Both the position numbers and the translations under genes were made by a program. From Novosphingobium naphthalenivorans NBRC 102051 (GTDB lineage Bacteria; Pseudomonadota; Alphaproteobacteria; Sphingomonadales; Sphingomonadaceae), in assembly GCF_001590985.1 (NCBI RefSeq), contig NZ_BCTX01000004.1, positions 1 to 64,000 on the forward strand: a stretch of 64,000 bases of DNA. Direction: 5' to 3'. Under the pieces are notes generated by a model. The model was not told the origin of the DNA, did not search any database, and was given only the letters and a program-made list of their open reading frames with translations. Below are positions 31,884 through 41,218 of this stretch, piece by piece. Every line of letters begins with the position of its first letter. Position 1 is the first letter of the stretch.

Positions 31884-33044
31884 TCAGGAATTTGCCCCGG
31901 GGCTTTTGAACACCGCCTCGATGACGCGCCCGTAAATCCGGGTCAGAGCATCCAGATCGGCGATCGCTACGGCCTCGTCGCGCTTGTGCATCGTGGCATT
32001 GCACAGGCCAAATTCGATCACCGGGCACAAGTTCTTGAGGAAGCGCGCATCCGAAGTGCCGCCGCTGGTCGAGAGCTCTGGATCCACGCCGGTTTCCGCG
32101 CGAATGGCCTCCACCAGCAGGGCGGAAAACGCCCCCGGCTCGGTCAGGAAGGCCTCGCCGGAAATCACCGGCCGTGCGGTGCCGCCGTGCTTTTCGGCAA
32201 TCGCCGTGACGCGCGCGCCCAGTTCGGCACCGGTGTGCAGGTCATTGAACCGGATCGAGATACGGGCCGAAGCCTGGGCCGGAATGACATTATGCGCCGG
32301 ATTGCCGACGGTGATGTCCGTGATTTCGAGATTGCTCGCCTGGAACCAGTCGGTCCCCTCGTCGAGCACCAGCGCATCGAGTTCGGCCAGCATGGCCACC
32401 AGCTTCGGTACGGGATTGTCCGCCAGATGCGGATAGGCGACGTGCCCCTGCACGCCCTCGACATCGAGGAAGATGTTCACCGAGCCGCGGCGGCCGATCT
32501 TCATCGTGTCGCCCAGCCGGTGCACCGAAGTCGGCTCGCCAACGAGGCACAAGTCGGGGATCTCGCCGCGCTCGCGCATCAGGTCCATCAGTGCCAGCGT
32601 ACCGTAGCGGGCCGGGCCTTCCTCGTCGCCGGTAATGACGAAGCTGATCGTGCCCGCTGCGGCCGGAATGTCGCGCACGGCCGCGACCATTGCGGCGATC
32701 GAGCCCTTCATGTCCACTGCGCCGCGTCCGTAGAGCAGCTCCCCGCGCCGTTCGGGCAGGAATGGCGCCGTCGTCCAGCCCTCCCCCGGCGGCACCACGT
32801 CGAGATGGCCGGCAAAGGCGAAATGCCGGGAGCCTTCGGGCCCGCGCCGTATGGCAAAGAGATTCTCGACCGGCCCATCGGGCGCCTCGCCCGCAACAAA
32901 GCGCACAACCTCGAAACCCAGCGGCGCGAGCTGCTCTTCCAGGCAATCGAACACCATGCCCATGGCCGGTGTGACACTGGGGCAGGCGATCAGGGCTTCG
33001 GCAAGGTCGGTAACACTTGCAGCAACGGGCGCGGTCTGGGACAT
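31884..33044 (-). CDS. dapE: Succinyl-diaminopimelate desuccinylase
   Basis: Metallopeptidase-fold enzyme of 386 residues (M20 family) that removes succinate in the diaminopimelate branch of lysine synthesis, giving meso-DAP for peptidoglycan. Zinc ligands and catalytic residues can be placed: His and Asp in GHLDVVPPG, Asp in GAVDMKG, the Glu pair in TGDEEGPA, and His in NATMHKRDE near the C-terminus. The dimerisation domain contains HNVIPAQASARISIRF. It is divergent from the cupin gene with about 57 bases between. Confidence 0.94.
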   Translation of the reverse strand: MSQTAPVAASVTDLAEALIACPSVTPAMGMVFDCLEEQLAPLGFEVVRFVAGEAPDGPVENLFAIRRGPEGSRHFAFAGHLDVVPPGEGWTTAPFLPERRGELLYGRGAVDMKGSIAAMVAAVRDIPAAAGTISFVITGDEEGPARYGTLALMDLMRERGEIPDLCLVGEPTSVHRLGDTMKIGRRGSVNIFLDVEGVQGHVAYPHLADNPVPKLVAMLAELDALVLDEGTDWFQASNLEITDITVGNPAHNVIPAQASARISIRFNDLHTGAELGARVTAIAEKHGGTARPVISGEAFLTEPGAFSALLVEAIRAETGVDPELSTSGGTSDARFLKNLCPVIEFGLCNATMHKRDEAVAIADLDALTRIYGRVIEAVFKSPGANS

Positions 33045-33101
33045 AGCCCGCGCTCATCGCACAAGCCGCCTGCGAAAACCATAGCCGCCGGAGGAAGACC
33101 C

Positions 33102-33572
33102 ATGCCCAAGCTCTATATCGAAGACATCCCCCCGTCGAACGCGACCGGCTATCCGGCGCCTTTCGACGAGCCCGTGGCCGGCCGCTGGTGGCGCCGCCTC
33201 GCCCCGGCGGGCGGGCTCACCGAAATGGGCGCGAGCCATGTGGTCCTCAAGCCCGGCGCCTGGTCGAGCCAGCGCCACTGGCACGACGACGAGGACGAAC
33301 TGCTCGTCATGCTGACCGGCGAAGCCGTTCTGGTCGAAGATGCCTCAGGAGACAGTGATGGCAGGACCGTGCTCAAACCCGGCGATGTCTGCGCCTGGCC
33401 GAAAGGCGTCACCAATGGCCACCACCTGATCAACGAAAGCGATGCGGACTGCAGCTTCATCGCGATCGGTGCCGGCAACCAGAAGGGAACGGGCGCCTAT
33501 CCGGACATCGACATGATGTTCGACGACAGGGCCTACTTCCACAAGGACGGCACGCCCTATCCGGCGAAGTAG
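33102..33572 (+). CDS. Cupin-domain protein
   Basis: Small cupin of 156 residues. The first cupin motif reads HWHDDEDELLVMLTGE, with His and Glu metal ligands; the second is represented by PGDVCAWPKGVTNGHHLIN. The metal and substrate are unknown; similar proteins are often annotated as mannose-6-phosphate isomerase-like or transcription-factor-like. ATG at 33102 follows GGAGGAAGA. It is divergent from dapE, which does not by itself suggest a pathway. Confidence 0.85.
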   Translation: MPKLYIEDIPPSNATGYPAPFDEPVAGRWWRRLAPAGGLTEMGASHVVLKPGAWSSQRHWHDDEDELLVMLTGEAVLVEDASGDSDGRTVLKPGDVCAWPKGVTNGHHLINESDADCSFIAIGAGNQKGTGAYPDIDMMFDDRAYFHKDGTPYPAK

Positions 33573-33596
33573 GCAAGACAGGCATCCCGCGGCGGA

Positions 33597-36380
33597 TCAG
33601 GCGATAGCCACCTCCAGGGCAGAACCGGCACTGGGGGCCGGCGCGGGATGGCCGAAATAATACCCCTGTGCCTCGTCACAGCCTTCGCCGATCAGCAGTG
33701 CAAGCTGTCCTTTGGTCTCCACGCCTTCGGCCAGAACCGGAATATTCAGGCTCTTGCCCAGCGCCAGCACCGCGCGGATGATCGCGCGGGCCTGCTCGTT
33801 GGTTTCCGACCGCAAAAGAAACGACTTGTCGATCTTGATCTTGTCAAACGGGAACGAGTGCAGCGTATCGAGCGAGGAATAGCCGGTTCCGAAATCGTCC
33901 ATGGCCACGCTGACGCCCAGCGACTTGATCTTGCGGAGGCTGTGCAGCGCACGCGCCTTGTCGGCAATGATCGCGCTTTCCGTGATTTCGAGTTCCAGCC
34001 GCCGCGCAGACAACCCGGTTTCAAGCAGGATCGACGCGACCAGTTCGGGCAGATTGGCCTTGAGCAGTTGCACCGGGGAGAGATTGACGGCGATCTTCTG
34101 ATCGTGGCCCCATTGGGCCGCTTCCGCACAGGCCATGCGCAGAACCCATTCCCCGATGCGGACGATCTCACCCGTTTCTTCCGCAATGGGAATGAACTCG
34201 ACCGGCGAAACGATACCTAACCGGGGATGCTGCCAGCGCAGCAAGGCCTCGAAACCGCTGACCTGGTTGGTCTTCAGCGAGCGCTGCGGCTGATAGAGAA
34301 TATGCAGTTCGCCGCGGGCTACAGCCTGCCGCAAATCGTTTGCCAGCTGGCGCCGGTAGCGGGCGGACTCGTCCATACCGTGCTCATAGTAACAGATATG
34401 TTCGTCGAGACTGCTCTTCGCGCGGTACATGGCCAGATCGGCATTGTTCAGCAACGGCTCGCGCGCCTGGGCATCGGCAGGGTAAACCGCAATGCCCAGA
34501 CTGGCACCGACGGCGATACCATCCTGAGCGCCATGCGGAATCTCGAAGCAGGCGTTCAAGCGTGCGACGAAATCCGCCAGTTCGGCAGTGTCCGAGAAAT
34601 ATTTCGCCGCAGCGAACTCGTCACCTCCCAGCCGGGCGACGATCTCACCGTCCCTGGCCGATTCCGTGAGAGCACCGGCAATGCTCTGCAGCACGCGGTC
34701 GCCCGCTGCATGTCCTTGAGAATCGTTGATTTCCTTGAACCGATCGAGATCGATCGCCACCAGGGCAACCTGCTGCCCCCGCACGCTGGCGAACTCGATT
34801 TCCTTATCAAGCCAGCGATTGAAGCTTGCGCGGTTCGGCATACCGGTCAGCCCGTCGTGAAGGGCCATGTGCGCGATCTGCTCTTCAGAGCGGCGGCGTT
34901 CGGTAATATCCTCGAATGTGGCGACCCACCGCCCGTCGGGAAGCTGCCTGCTCGAAACCGACACAATGAAGTTTGTACCATACTCCGAAACAATCGGCGG
35001 AAGGCTGGGATCGCGCAGGGTATCGAGGAGCGTAAGCCGTGCGTTCTCGACCCGCTCGGACGTGACGCTCATCCCCGTCTTGGCACTGAGCGCTGCCTGA
35101 ATGATGTCGGTGAGCGCCCATCCGGGCAGGCAGCTGTCCTCAGGCAGGTTCCACAACTCCGCGAACCGGCGGTTGCGAAGCACCAGACGTTCCTCTGCAT
35201 CGAACAGGCACAGGCCGTGCTGCATGTTCTCCAATGCGGCATCCAGGTTGCCGCTGGCTTCCTCGATCCGGTCCTGATCCTGTTTGAATCGAGTCATGTC
35301 GCGCGTAATCTTGACGAAACCCAGCAGCTTTCCGTCTTCGCCCTGGATCCGTTCGATGGTGAAATGGGCCCAGAAGCGCGAGCCGTCTTTGCGCACGCGC
35401 CAGCCTTCGGCACTGAACTTGCCGCAGTCCCTAGCCTCGCTCAGGGCCTTTTCGGGAAGGCCGGCCATGCGATCTTCCTCGGTATAAAAGCACTCGAACG
35501 GCATGCCGAGCACCTCATCGATATCGTAACCTTCCAGCCGCTGCGCGCCGGCATTCCAGTTGGCAACCCGCCCGCTGCGATCGAGCATGTAGATAGCACA
35601 ATCGGATATGCCCTTGACCAGAATGCTGAGCTGCCGTTCGCTCGCCGCAACGGCCGCCCGCGTCCTGCGCGCAGCCAGCCAGGCCGCGATGCACAGGGCC
35701 AGCAAAGCCACAGATACGGTGCCGATCACTACAGACATCGTCCGCGGCGACATCAACATCGCCTGCGAATGCATATGCGAGGGAATGAGATGGATCGCGG
35801 TCATGCCGGTAAAGTGCAGACCCACGACAGCCACTGCCATGATGAGTGCCGCAGCAAGGCCGCTCGGCACGGCCTTGCCCCTGACCACGAGGAACAGGGC
35901 CGGGTAGAGCGGCACAATCGCCAGTGCCACTGACAACCCAACATATGACGCCTGCCACTGTATCCGTGCCGGCATTTCGAGAGCCGCCATGCCGACGTAG
36001 TGCATGGCCGCAAATCCCCCGCCGGCGATCACGCTTGCAGCAATGAGACATCCCGCAGTGCGGCAATGGCGCGCAACGACAAACGCGGCGACCGTCGACA
36101 TCAGCACGATCAGCAGTGAGCCGAGCGTAAGTCCGACCTTGTAGCCCGCAATAAATCCCGGATCATAGCCCAGCATGGCGATGAAATGGGTGGCCCAGAT
36201 GCCGAACCCCGTGGCGAGACCGCCCATCACCGTCCATAGATGCGCCGAAGCGCGCTGGGACAAGCTGGACTGCCTGAGCATGAGCACGGCAGTTGTCGTC
36301 GTCAGCAGGCAGACCGCAGCGGCGAGCGGCACCAAACGAAGGTCGTGCTCGTCGCGAACACATAGCAGAATTTCGAGCAA
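33597..36380 (-). CDS. MHYT-PAS-GGDEF-EAL c-di-GMP signalling protein
   Basis: Bifunctional-looking c-di-GMP protein of about 927 residues. An N-terminal MHYT sensor (about residues 1-240) has several membrane helices with THFIAM, MHYVGM and LHFTGM, proposed to bind a metal or sense gases. Two PAS-like domains follow (one with RVANWNAGAQ, one with LENMQHGLCLFD). Then an intact GGDEF domain (RLGGDEFAA) and an intact EAL domain (FEALLRWQHP, DDFGTGYSSL, KIDKSF) that should hydrolyse c-di-GMP. Start: TTG at 36380 has GGAG eight bases upstream and begins right at the first MHYT helix; GTG at 36407 is the alternative. Confidence 0.9.
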   Translation of the reverse strand: MLEILLCVRDEHDLRLVPLAAAVCLLTTTTAVLMLRQSSLSQRASAHLWTVMGGLATGFGIWATHFIAMLGYDPGFIAGYKVGLTLGSLLIVLMSTVAAFVVARHCRTAGCLIAASVIAGGGFAAMHYVGMAALEMPARIQWQASYVGLSVALAIVPLYPALFLVVRGKAVPSGLAAALIMAVAVVGLHFTGMTAIHLIPSHMHSQAMLMSPRTMSVVIGTVSVALLALCIAAWLAARRTRAAVAASERQLSILVKGISDCAIYMLDRSGRVANWNAGAQRLEGYDIDEVLGMPFECFYTEEDRMAGLPEKALSEARDCGKFSAEGWRVRKDGSRFWAHFTIERIQGEDGKLLGFVKITRDMTRFKQDQDRIEEASGNLDAALENMQHGLCLFDAEERLVLRNRRFAELWNLPEDSCLPGWALTDIIQAALSAKTGMSVTSERVENARLTLLDTLRDPSLPPIVSEYGTNFIVSVSSRQLPDGRWVATFEDITERRRSEEQIAHMALHDGLTGMPNRASFNRWLDKEIEFASVRGQQVALVAIDLDRFKEINDSQGHAAGDRVLQSIAGALTESARDGEIVARLGGDEFAAAKYFSDTAELADFVARLNACFEIPHGAQDGIAVGASLGIAVYPADAQAREPLLNNADLAMYRAKSSLDEHICYYEHGMDESARYRRQLANDLRQAVARGELHILYQPQRSLKTNQVSGFEALLRWQHPRLGIVSPVEFIPIAEETGEIVRIGEWVLRMACAEAAQWGHDQKIAVNLSPVQLLKANLPELVASILLETGLSARRLELEITESAIIADKARALHSLRKIKSLGVSVAMDDFGTGYSSLDTLHSFPFDKIKIDKSFLLRSETNEQARAIIRAVLALGKSLNIPVLAEGVETKGQLALLIGEGCDEAQGYYFGHPAPAPSAGSALEVAIA

Positions 36381-36664
36381 TTTCAGTACTCCGGGGGGAC
36401 TACACACGTTTGCAGTGAGAAAATTAAAAATTACTCACTCGAACCCGCCCGGCCGCGCCTCCATACACAAACCTGCCGCAAAGCATTGTTTTAAAAAGAA
36501 ATATGTTCCACCCACACCCTCGTGAACGGTCACAAGGAAAGATCACGAAAAAGTGGCGACCCAGAAAAATTGATCCGAATCAATGCAAAGGATCAAAATA
36601 CCAGTCGCGCCCCTGCGCAGGTGCAATTCCCGACTCTGATTCGAAGGGGCCGAAGCCCCAAACC

Positions 36665-37522
36665 TCAGCCCAGCGCCTTGTCCAGCATCTTCGCCAGCCG
36701 CAGGCCCGCCCGCTCGATCCGCTCGTCGACGATGGGGATCGCCTTTTCGATCGCCGCGTTGGTCCACTCGACATGATCGGGTTCGGTGCCGTTGCAGGGC
36801 AACTTGCCGAAAGCGGCAGGGTAAAGGAAGTCGCGGGAGACTTCCCAGCTTTCCTTGGCCCAGTCCGCCACGCTGCCGGTGGCAAGACGCGTCTTTTCCC
36901 CATCACTGTAGCGGCGCACCAGCGGCGGGCTGGCCGAGGAAATCGCGCGCTCGGCCTCGGGACCGTCCCAGATGCTGTGCAGATTGAGCCCCGTGGCCAT
37001 GCCGTAATCGGCCTTGACCCTGTTGCCGCCAAGATCCTGATTTTCCCCCACATGCAGCGGCTGATGCAGGTCGCCGACGAAATGGGTGAGGAAGATCAGC
37101 GCTTCCAGCCGCCGTTCGGTGGACAGCCGCCGGTCCGCCAGCAGCAGGGCATTGCGGTCGATCTGGGCCGTGACGCAATTGCCGTAGGAGCAGTTCGCCT
37201 TGACGTCGAAAGGCTTGCACACCGAAATGTTCTGATAGTGCCAGGGGAACGTATAGGCCCAGCGTGCCCCGTCGCGCCGGACGCAATCGGGCCAGACCGA
37301 GGCATCCTCCAGGCTCTTCACCGGGCATTCGGGCGTGACCAGTTCGGGCGCGGCGTGGAGCAGCCTGCGGATCTGCGCCCGCGTGGCCGGCTTCACGTTT
37401 TGCAGCGCAATGGCCGCAATCGTGCGATGGCCGTAGGCACCCCAGGCCAGGGCGGGCGAAGCCGCAAACGGGGCAGCCAGCGAAGCAAACGCCGCAACGA
37501 CAAGGAACAGACCACGCATCAT
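36665..37522 (-). CDS. S1/P1 nuclease family protein
   Basis: Exported zinc nuclease of 285 residues, of the S1/P1 family that cleaves single-stranded DNA or RNA. A signal peptide (MMRGLFLVVA to ALA) is followed directly by WGAYGHRTIA, so the mature N-terminal Trp and a His act as zinc ligands as in nuclease P1. Further ligands are in HFVGDLHQPLHVG and HSIWDGPE. Several cysteines probably form disulfides. The start lies two bases after the stop of the glutathione transferase gene, on the same strand, so they are one transcription unit. Confidence 0.92.
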   Translation of the reverse strand: MMRGLFLVVAAFASLAAPFAASPALAWGAYGHRTIAAIALQNVKPATRAQIRRLLHAAPELVTPECPVKSLEDASVWPDCVRRDGARWAYTFPWHYQNISVCKPFDVKANCSYGNCVTAQIDRNALLLADRRLSTERRLEALIFLTHFVGDLHQPLHVGENQDLGGNRVKADYGMATGLNLHSIWDGPEAERAISSASPPLVRRYSDGEKTRLATGSVADWAKESWEVSRDFLYPAAFGKLPCNGTEPDHVEWTNAAIEKAIPIVDERIERAGLRLAKMLDKALG

Positions 37523-37524
37523 CG

Positions 37525-38190
37525 TCAGGCTACCGGCATCTCGTATTGTTCGATCACCCAGTCCTCGGCCTCGGCCGCGGCGATCCATTGCTGCATCCAT
37601 TCGTGCTCCCAGACCGCCTGCATATAGGCCTGCGCAAAGCCCGGAACGGCAATGCCATAGGTCAGGAAGCGGCTGACGACCGGGGCATAGATCACGTCCG
37701 CCGCGCCGAACGTGCCGAACAGGTAGGGACCGCCCTTGCCGAAGCGTGCCCGCGCCTCTGCCCACAAAGTGAGGATGCGCACGATATCGGCCCGCACGTC
37801 CTCGTCGATCTCGGCGGCCTGCACCCGTCCGCGGATGTTCATCGGGCAGGACCGGCGCAGCGGCATGTAGCTGGAATGCATCTCGGCGACCATCGAACGC
37901 GCCATCGCGCGCGCATCGTCCGCCTTGGGCCAGAACCGGTCGCGGCCGACCTTGTCGGCCAGGTATTCGATGATCGCCAGACTGTCCCACACGACCGCCT
38001 CGCCGTCCCACAGGATCGGCACTTTGCCGTGGCTGGGGGCAAGATCGTCGGACGTCTGCTTGAGATGCTCCCAGTCCTCCCCGAACAGGGGCACGGTCAG
38101 TTCATCGAAATGCAGGCCGGACTGCTTGCAGGCCAGCCAGCCGCGCAGCGACCAGCTCGAATAGTTCTTGTTGCCGATGATGAGCTTCAC
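37525..38190 (-). CDS. Glutathione S-transferase
   Basis: Cytosolic transferase-like protein of 221 residues. The thioredoxin-like N-terminal domain starts KLIIGNKNYSSWSLRGWLA, with Ser available as the glutathione-activating residue, and has the VPILWDGEAVVWDSLAI segment that forms the glutathione site. The helical C-terminal domain ends EDWVIEQYEMP. Detoxification or another glutathione-dependent role is inferred from the family. It is followed at once by the S1/P1 nuclease gene, probably by shared transcription rather than shared function. Confidence 0.9.
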   Translation of the reverse strand: MKLIIGNKNYSSWSLRGWLACKQSGLHFDELTVPLFGEDWEHLKQTSDDLAPSHGKVPILWDGEAVVWDSLAIIEYLADKVGRDRFWPKADDARAMARSMVAEMHSSYMPLRRSCPMNIRGRVQAAEIDEDVRADIVRILTLWAEARARFGKGGPYLFGTFGAADVIYAPVVSRFLTYGIAVPGFAQAYMQAVWEHEWMQQWIAAAEAEDWVIEQYEMPVA

Positions 38191-38296
38191 GGGGCGGGGG
38201 TTCCCTTTGGCTGAAACCGGAGGACCTAAGGGCTAAGCCGCCCCCTGTCGAGGCGCAAAGGGCAAATCAGAACCGGTCAGATCAGAACAGGCCAGA

Positions 38297-39298
38297 TCAG
38301 AACAAACACGTGATCGCGTAGAACAAGGCGCCCACGGCCGCGCTGGCCGGGATCGTGATGACCCAGGCCACGATCACCCGGCTCGCCACCGACCAGCGCA
38401 CCGCGCTCGCCCGGCGCGCGGCGCCGGTGCCGACGACCGAGCCGGTAATGACATGGGTGGTGGAAACCGGAATGCCCAGCGCACTGGCGCCGAAGACCAC
38501 CATCGAACCCGCGCCCGAAGCGCAAAAGCCCGAGTGATGGTTGAGCTTGGTCAGCTTGGAACCCATCGTCTTGATGATCTTCCAGCCGCCCGACAGCGTG
38601 CCCAGGGCCATCGCCGTATAGCAGGACAGAACCACCCATTCCGGCACATGGAACTCGCCCGACAAGTGCCCGGTCGAATAGAGCAGCACGGCAATGATGC
38701 CCATCGTCTTCTGCGCGTCGTTGCCGCCGTGGCTGATCGAATAGGCCGCGCTGGAAAGCAGGTGCAGCCCCTTGAACGACTTGTTGGCGGAGCGTGACGA
38801 GGTGCCCCGGAACACCCAGCTGGTAATCAGCATCAGCAGCATGGCGATCACAAAGCCGATCACCGGCGATGCGACGATGGCCACCACGGTCTTCGTCGTG
38901 CCCGAACTTTCGACCACGGCGAACCCGCCATGCGCCATGCCCGCGCCCAGCAGTCCGCCGATCAGCGCGTGGCTGGAACTGGAGGGAATGCCTTTCACCC
39001 AGGTCACGACGTTCCAGAACATCGCGCCGACCAAGGCGCCAAACACCACCGCGGGCGTCACTGCATCCTTGTCGATGATGCCCTTGCCCACGGTCTCGGC
39101 AACGTGGAGGCCGACGAACCAGTAGGCCGCGAAGTTGCCCGCCGCCGCGAACAGCACGGCCACGACCGGAGACAGCAGGCGCGTCGCCACCACCGTGGCA
39201 ATGGCATTGGCGGCGTCGTGCAACCCGTTGAGGAAGTCGAACGCCAGCCCCATCATGACAAGGCCGATCAGCAGCGGCAGGGCAAGACTATGATCCAT
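38297..39298 (-). CDS. pit: Inorganic phosphate transporter (Pit family)
   Basis: Inner-membrane phosphate carrier of 333 residues. Two repeats carry the Pit signature: FDFLNGLHDAANAIATVVAT near the N-terminus and AYSISHGGNDAQKTMG in the second half, with about ten membrane helices. Family members move metal-phosphate with protons. Upstream and 16 bases away is a Nudix-DUF47 gene on the same strand; DUF47 (PhoU-like) proteins are standard partners of Pit, so the pair forms one phosphate uptake unit. Confidence 0.94.
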   Translation of the reverse strand: MDHSLALPLLIGLVMMGLAFDFLNGLHDAANAIATVVATRLLSPVVAVLFAAAGNFAAYWFVGLHVAETVGKGIIDKDAVTPAVVFGALVGAMFWNVVTWVKGIPSSSSHALIGGLLGAGMAHGGFAVVESSGTTKTVVAIVASPVIGFVIAMLLMLITSWVFRGTSSRSANKSFKGLHLLSSAAYSISHGGNDAQKTMGIIAVLLYSTGHLSGEFHVPEWVVLSCYTAMALGTLSGGWKIIKTMGSKLTKLNHHSGFCASGAGSMVVFGASALGIPVSTTHVITGSVVGTGAARRASAVRWSVASRVIVAWVITIPASAAVGALFYAITCLF

Positions 39299-39314
39299 GG
39301 TCCGCTCGTGCGTG

Positions 39315-40439
39315 TCAGGCGTGGTCGATCACGAGACCGTCGATCTCGTTCGCCAGATCCTCGAACCGGTCGACCACGCGCTCCAGCCGCTTGAACATCT
39401 CCTGGCGCACGATGAAGTGCAGCGGATCCTTGCCGCTGCTCGCCTTGAACACGCGCTTGAGCCCTTGCGCGTGGATCTCGTCGGCATGGCCTTCCATGCG
39501 CACGAGGCGTTCGGTGAGTTCGTGCAGGCGATGACCGTTGTCGGCGATCTTGCGCAGCAGCGGCATGGCTTCGGCCGTAAGGCGCGCGGCATCGACGATG
39601 ATCGCCGCCATGTCGCGCATTTCCGGCTCGAACTCGGAGACGTCATAGAGATCGACGGCCCCGGCGGTCTGCTGCATCTCGTCGATGGCATCGTCCATCG
39701 TGGTGATGAGGCTGGTGATCGCCGAACGGTCGAACGGGGTCAGGAAACTGCGGCGCACGGCGTGGAGCACATCGCGGGTGATGTCATCGGCATCGTGCTC
39801 GCGCTCCTCGATCTCGCGGATGTGCTGCGCCCGGCCGGCCCCGCCCTGCGCCAGCCGCGCCAGCGCATCGGCACCGGCCACCAGCGTTGCCGCCTGTTTT
39901 TCGAACAGATCGAAGAAATGGCTCTGCTGTGGCAGCAGCTTCTGGAACCACGCGAACATCGTATTGACCCCTGTTTTGTCTGCCACGGCCCCGATCAGCC
40001 GCGCGGGACTGGCCGCCGCGCGGAACTCGCGGGCGCCGAAGGAACGGATAAGCGCGCGCAAGTCTTCCTCGTCGACGGCGTTTGCCGCCTCCGCCAGAGA
40101 GAACCAGCGGCGCTCGCGCTGATGCTGCTCGTCCCAGGTTTCCAGTTCCTCGGTGACCGCGAAAGGAAACACATCGACATCGGCCCACACCAGAGCGCCG
40201 GAACTGCGCTTCTTGCGATAGCGGTAGGACCCGAGCGGCGTCGGGCAGGCTGCGCCCAGCACGCCCGCCTCTTCTTCCGCCTCGACCGCGGCAGCCGCGT
40301 GCGGCGGCAGGCCCTTCATCAACCCGCCCTTGGGAACGACCCAGCGCCGCGTCTCGCGCGACGTGATCAGCAGGATCTGGATCGGCGCATCGACCGCCTG
40401 TCCGACGGTACGGTAAGGAAGAACGGCAATCTGGCGCAT
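39315..40439 (-). CDS. Nudix hydrolase fused to DUF47 (PhoU-like) Pit accessory domain
   Basis: One open frame of 374 residues with two parts. Residues 1-150 form a Nudix hydrolase like the diphosphoinositol-polyphosphate phosphohydrolase group: RRWVVPKGGLMKG and a Nudix box ending VEAEEEAGV (Glu ligands kept; the usual Arg is Val). From about residue 161 (MFAWFQKLLPQQSHF) it is a DUF47 domain, a helical PhoU-like protein that accompanies Pit transporters. No stop separates them. A Met at 39959 has AGGGG eight bases before it, so a separate DUF47 protein could also be made from the same frame. The Pit gene is 16 bases downstream. Start ATG 40439 (MRQIAVLPY); the frame extends to 40508. Confidence 0.8.
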   Translation of the reverse strand: MRQIAVLPYRTVGQAVDAPIQILLITSRETRRWVVPKGGLMKGLPPHAAAAVEAEEEAGVLGAACPTPLGSYRYRKKRSSGALVWADVDVFPFAVTEELETWDEQHQRERRWFSLAEAANAVDEEDLRALIRSFGAREFRAAASPARLIGAVADKTGVNTMFAWFQKLLPQQSHFFDLFEKQAATLVAGADALARLAQGGAGRAQHIREIEEREHDADDITRDVLHAVRRSFLTPFDRSAITSLITTMDDAIDEMQQTAGAVDLYDVSEFEPEMRDMAAIIVDAARLTAEAMPLLRKIADNGHRLHELTERLVRMEGHADEIHAQGLKRVFKASSGKDPLHFIVRQEMFKRLERVVDRFEDLANEIDGLVIDHA

Positions 40440-40560
40440 CGGCAAGATATCCTCCTTCCCCGGCGCATGGAAGCGCGAGCCCATAATCGAGCACAGGCTG
40501 TCACGCAATCGTCACATTGCCGAAAAACGGCAGTTTTCCGAAGAAACCTTCAGCCTTGTA

Positions 40561-41217
40561 TCAAAGTTCCGCGTCGCCCAGCACGGCAGCGCGCAACTCT
40601 TCTATACCAAGCCCTTTTTCCGAACTCGTGACATGGACGTCCGGAAAGGCCGCAGGGTGCTTGCGCGCTTCGGCCACGGTGGCGGCGTGAACCTTTTCCA
40701 GTTCGCTAGCCTTGATCTTGTCTGCCTTGGTGAGGACGATGCGGTAGCCGACGGCGGCTTCATCCAGCATCCTCATCATCTCGGCATCGACAGGCTTCAC
40801 GCCGTGACGGCTGTCCACCAGCAGCAGCGTGCGCTTGAGCACGACCCGTCCACGCAGAAACTCGCGCACCAGCCGCCGCCACTTCTCGACCACGGCCGGC
40901 GGCGCCTTGGCAAAGCCATAGCCGGGCATATCGACCAGGCGGAACTGCAGCGGCTCGCCCACGTCGAAGAAGTTCAGTTCCTGCGTGCGCCCCGGCGTCA
41001 CCGAAGTGCGCGCGATCGCCTTGCGGCCCGTCAGGGCATTGAGCAGCGAGGACTTGCCCACGTTGGAGCGGCCGCAGAAGGCGATCTCCGGCACCTCCGG
41101 ATCGGGCAGAAACTTGAGCGCGGGCGCGCTCTTCAGGAACGTCACCGGCCCTGAAAACAGCTTGCGTGCGCGCTCGATCAGTTCACCGGCGCCGGTATCC
41201 TCCGAAGTCTCTTCCAC
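40561..41217 (-). CDS. engB: Ribosome biogenesis GTPase EngB
   Basis: TRAFAC GTPase of 218 residues (YihA/YsxC) needed for assembly of the large ribosomal subunit. G motifs: GRSNVGKSS, TPGRTQELNFF, DMPGYGFA and TKADK. GTG at 41217 directly follows the yidC stop and has AAGG six bases upstream, so it is preferred; a TTG at 41244 would overlap yidC by 26 bases. It continues the rpmH-rnpA-yidD-yidC cluster. Confidence 0.94.
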   Translation of the reverse strand: MEETSEDTGAGELIERARKLFSGPVTFLKSAPALKFLPDPEVPEIAFCGRSNVGKSSLLNALTGRKAIARTSVTPGRTQELNFFDVGEPLQFRLVDMPGYGFAKAPPAVVEKWRRLVREFLRGRVVLKRTLLLVDSRHGVKPVDAEMMRMLDEAAVGYRIVLTKADKIKASELEKVHAATVAEARKHPAAFPDVHVTSSEKGLGIEELRAAVLGDAEL

Positions 41218-41218
41218 C

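Noticed and set aside
39315..39959. DUF47 as a separate gene from the Nudix hydrolase
   Set aside because: No stop codon divides the two domains, so one gene is annotated. The internal start is noted as a possible second product.
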